A stretch of 64,000 nucleotides of DNA from an uncultured Prevotella sp. (GTDB lineage: Bacteria > Bacteroidota > Bacteroidia > Bacteroidales > Bacteroidaceae), in contig CAJJWN010000004.1 in the NCBI GenBank assembly GCA_905196835.1, positions 58,516 to 122,515 of the forward strand, in the 5' to 3' direction. The number at the start of each line of letters is the position of its first letter. Position 1 is the stretch's first letter. Shown piece by piece: positions 63,290-64,000 of the stretch. The position numbers and the translations under genes are program-made. Below the pieces are notes generated by a model, which had not been told where the DNA came from, did not search any database, and saw only the letters and a list, made by a program, of their open reading frames with translations.

Positions 63290-64000
63290 TGCTTTGTAAA
63301 ATTGTCAGTTATAGTTGTAAATCAATAAGACACTTTCAGGCACGACAAATCCTCACGCCATCGTTTGACTGATAGCGCGCATACAGCGATGCCCGGCATT
63401 GCGGTTGGCAACGCCGGTTAGCGAAGATGAATGATGTTGCTGGTTAGATAAATCGGTGCGATTGCACGGGAACCTGTGCTTTAAAGGGCTGCAAAATTCC
63501 CCCCCCCCTTGATTTTCAGACAGTTACAAGAGAGGATTGCCCCATGCGATGAAGTTTTGTGGAGATTGTCCTTGGGTTGTATATACGAGAAACCGGCCGG
63601 CATGTCGTATATGCCGCCGCCCATTTCAAGAATAGTTGTGCTGGTTACATTGTTAAAGATAAGACCTCGCATTATTTCCCAAGTAACGCTATTATATTTC
63701 AATCCGGTTGCAAAGTTAGTCCTTTATTCGTTAACAATATATATGTCTGGTTAAAGTTTGCTAAAATGCAAGGTGTTCTGTCAAAACTGGTCGGCTTGTT
63801 TCAATTCGTCACCTTGCCGCCGTGATGACAAATTGTAAGCGTAAACCGTGCTTCCCGTGCCGTTTGTCTATTTTGTTTTTGTCTGGAAAAAGTGTTGAAA
63901 TAGGTTTGTGAAAGTGGCGTATAGGCCGTTCGATGATGCGTTTGGCCGTCAATTACAGGCTAAAAGGCCGCCTTTGGTCGTGTCAAAGACGGCCTTTGGC
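63290..64000. other. Upstream region of the lipoprotein gene
   Basis: About 710 bases without a supported gene. It holds a run of ten C (63499-63508), a minus-strand -7 element TAACTTTG at 63718-63711 that would give a leader of about 420 bases, and, at the right edge, copy 4 of the dispersed repeat. Confidence 0.5.
63945..64000. repeat. Dispersed GCCGTCTTTGG repeat, copy 4 (cut by window edge)
   Basis: TTGGCCGTCAATTACAGG, AAAAGGCCGCCTTTGG and AAAGACGGCCTTTGGC, the same blocks as in copies 1-3; it continues beyond the window. Confidence 0.6.

Noticed and set aside
63481..63702. 73-codon minus-strand frame behind the lipoprotein promoter
   Set aside because: It needs a TTG start, runs through the ten-base C run and shows no conserved features.

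Overview
This window is chromosomal DNA from a Bacteroidota bacterium, most likely order Bacteroidales and probably Prevotella-like. The genus is inference; no 16S gene is present. The evidence is: promoters of the TAnnTTTG type with an upstream TTTG about 20 bases away; the F-type ATPase operon in the order D-C-(small membrane gene)-B-E-F-H-A-G; a fused LpxC-FabZ; a DUF5686 outer-membrane protein; a fused Nfn-type oxidoreductase; and LPD-domain small proteins of Bacteroidales conjugative elements.

Positions 1 to about 6,450 look like one end of an integrative element. All genes are small and on the minus strand: a SLOG-fold protein paired with a phosphoribosyltransferase, a 41-residue membrane peptide, an element-type SSB, LPD28-like and LPD11-like proteins and several unknowns. 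They are separated by long gene-free stretches carrying duplicated sequence. No transfer, integrase or replication genes are inside the window.

From 6,469 the core chromosome begins. A UvrD/AddA-type helicase-nuclease gene is broken by a 24-base G:C homopolymer (8405-8428). Next come a DUF5686 protein, an acyl-CoA synthetase, NhaD, 6-phosphofructokinase, the complete ATP synthase operon (17,048-24,167), rplU-rpmA, serS, the Nfn-like fusion, a DMT-type membrane protein, a TtcA-like tRNA thiolase, nspC and a Gly-Leu-Leu-Gly tRNA cluster. A conserved hypothetical gene, a second SSB and a phosphopantetheinyl transferase follow. A minus-strand operon lon-tgt-lptF/G-DEAD helicase converges on these.

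Positions 40,434-43,344 hold four membrane-protein genes, the last strikingly AT-rich with a J-like domain lacking HPD. Beside them is a probable structured RNA (about 43,536-43,793) ending in an intrinsic terminator. Then come trmN6, a YARHG-domain exported protein, a Pif1/RecD-like helicase and PBP1A. The lipid A operon (HD hydrolase, lpxD, lpxC-fabZ, lpxA, miaA) follows. The right end carries ogt, a monooxygenase-fold protein, a Fsr-like MFS exporter, two small membrane proteins, an OmpA-family protein and a large modular collagen-like lipoprotein.

Several intergenic regions share a dispersed repeat built on GCCGTCTTTGGCA and an associated perfect hairpin. The observations most worth a second look are the homopolymer in the helicase, the structured RNA with mutually exclusive helices, the duplicated element-borne sequence, and the SLOG-phosphoribosyltransferase pair.
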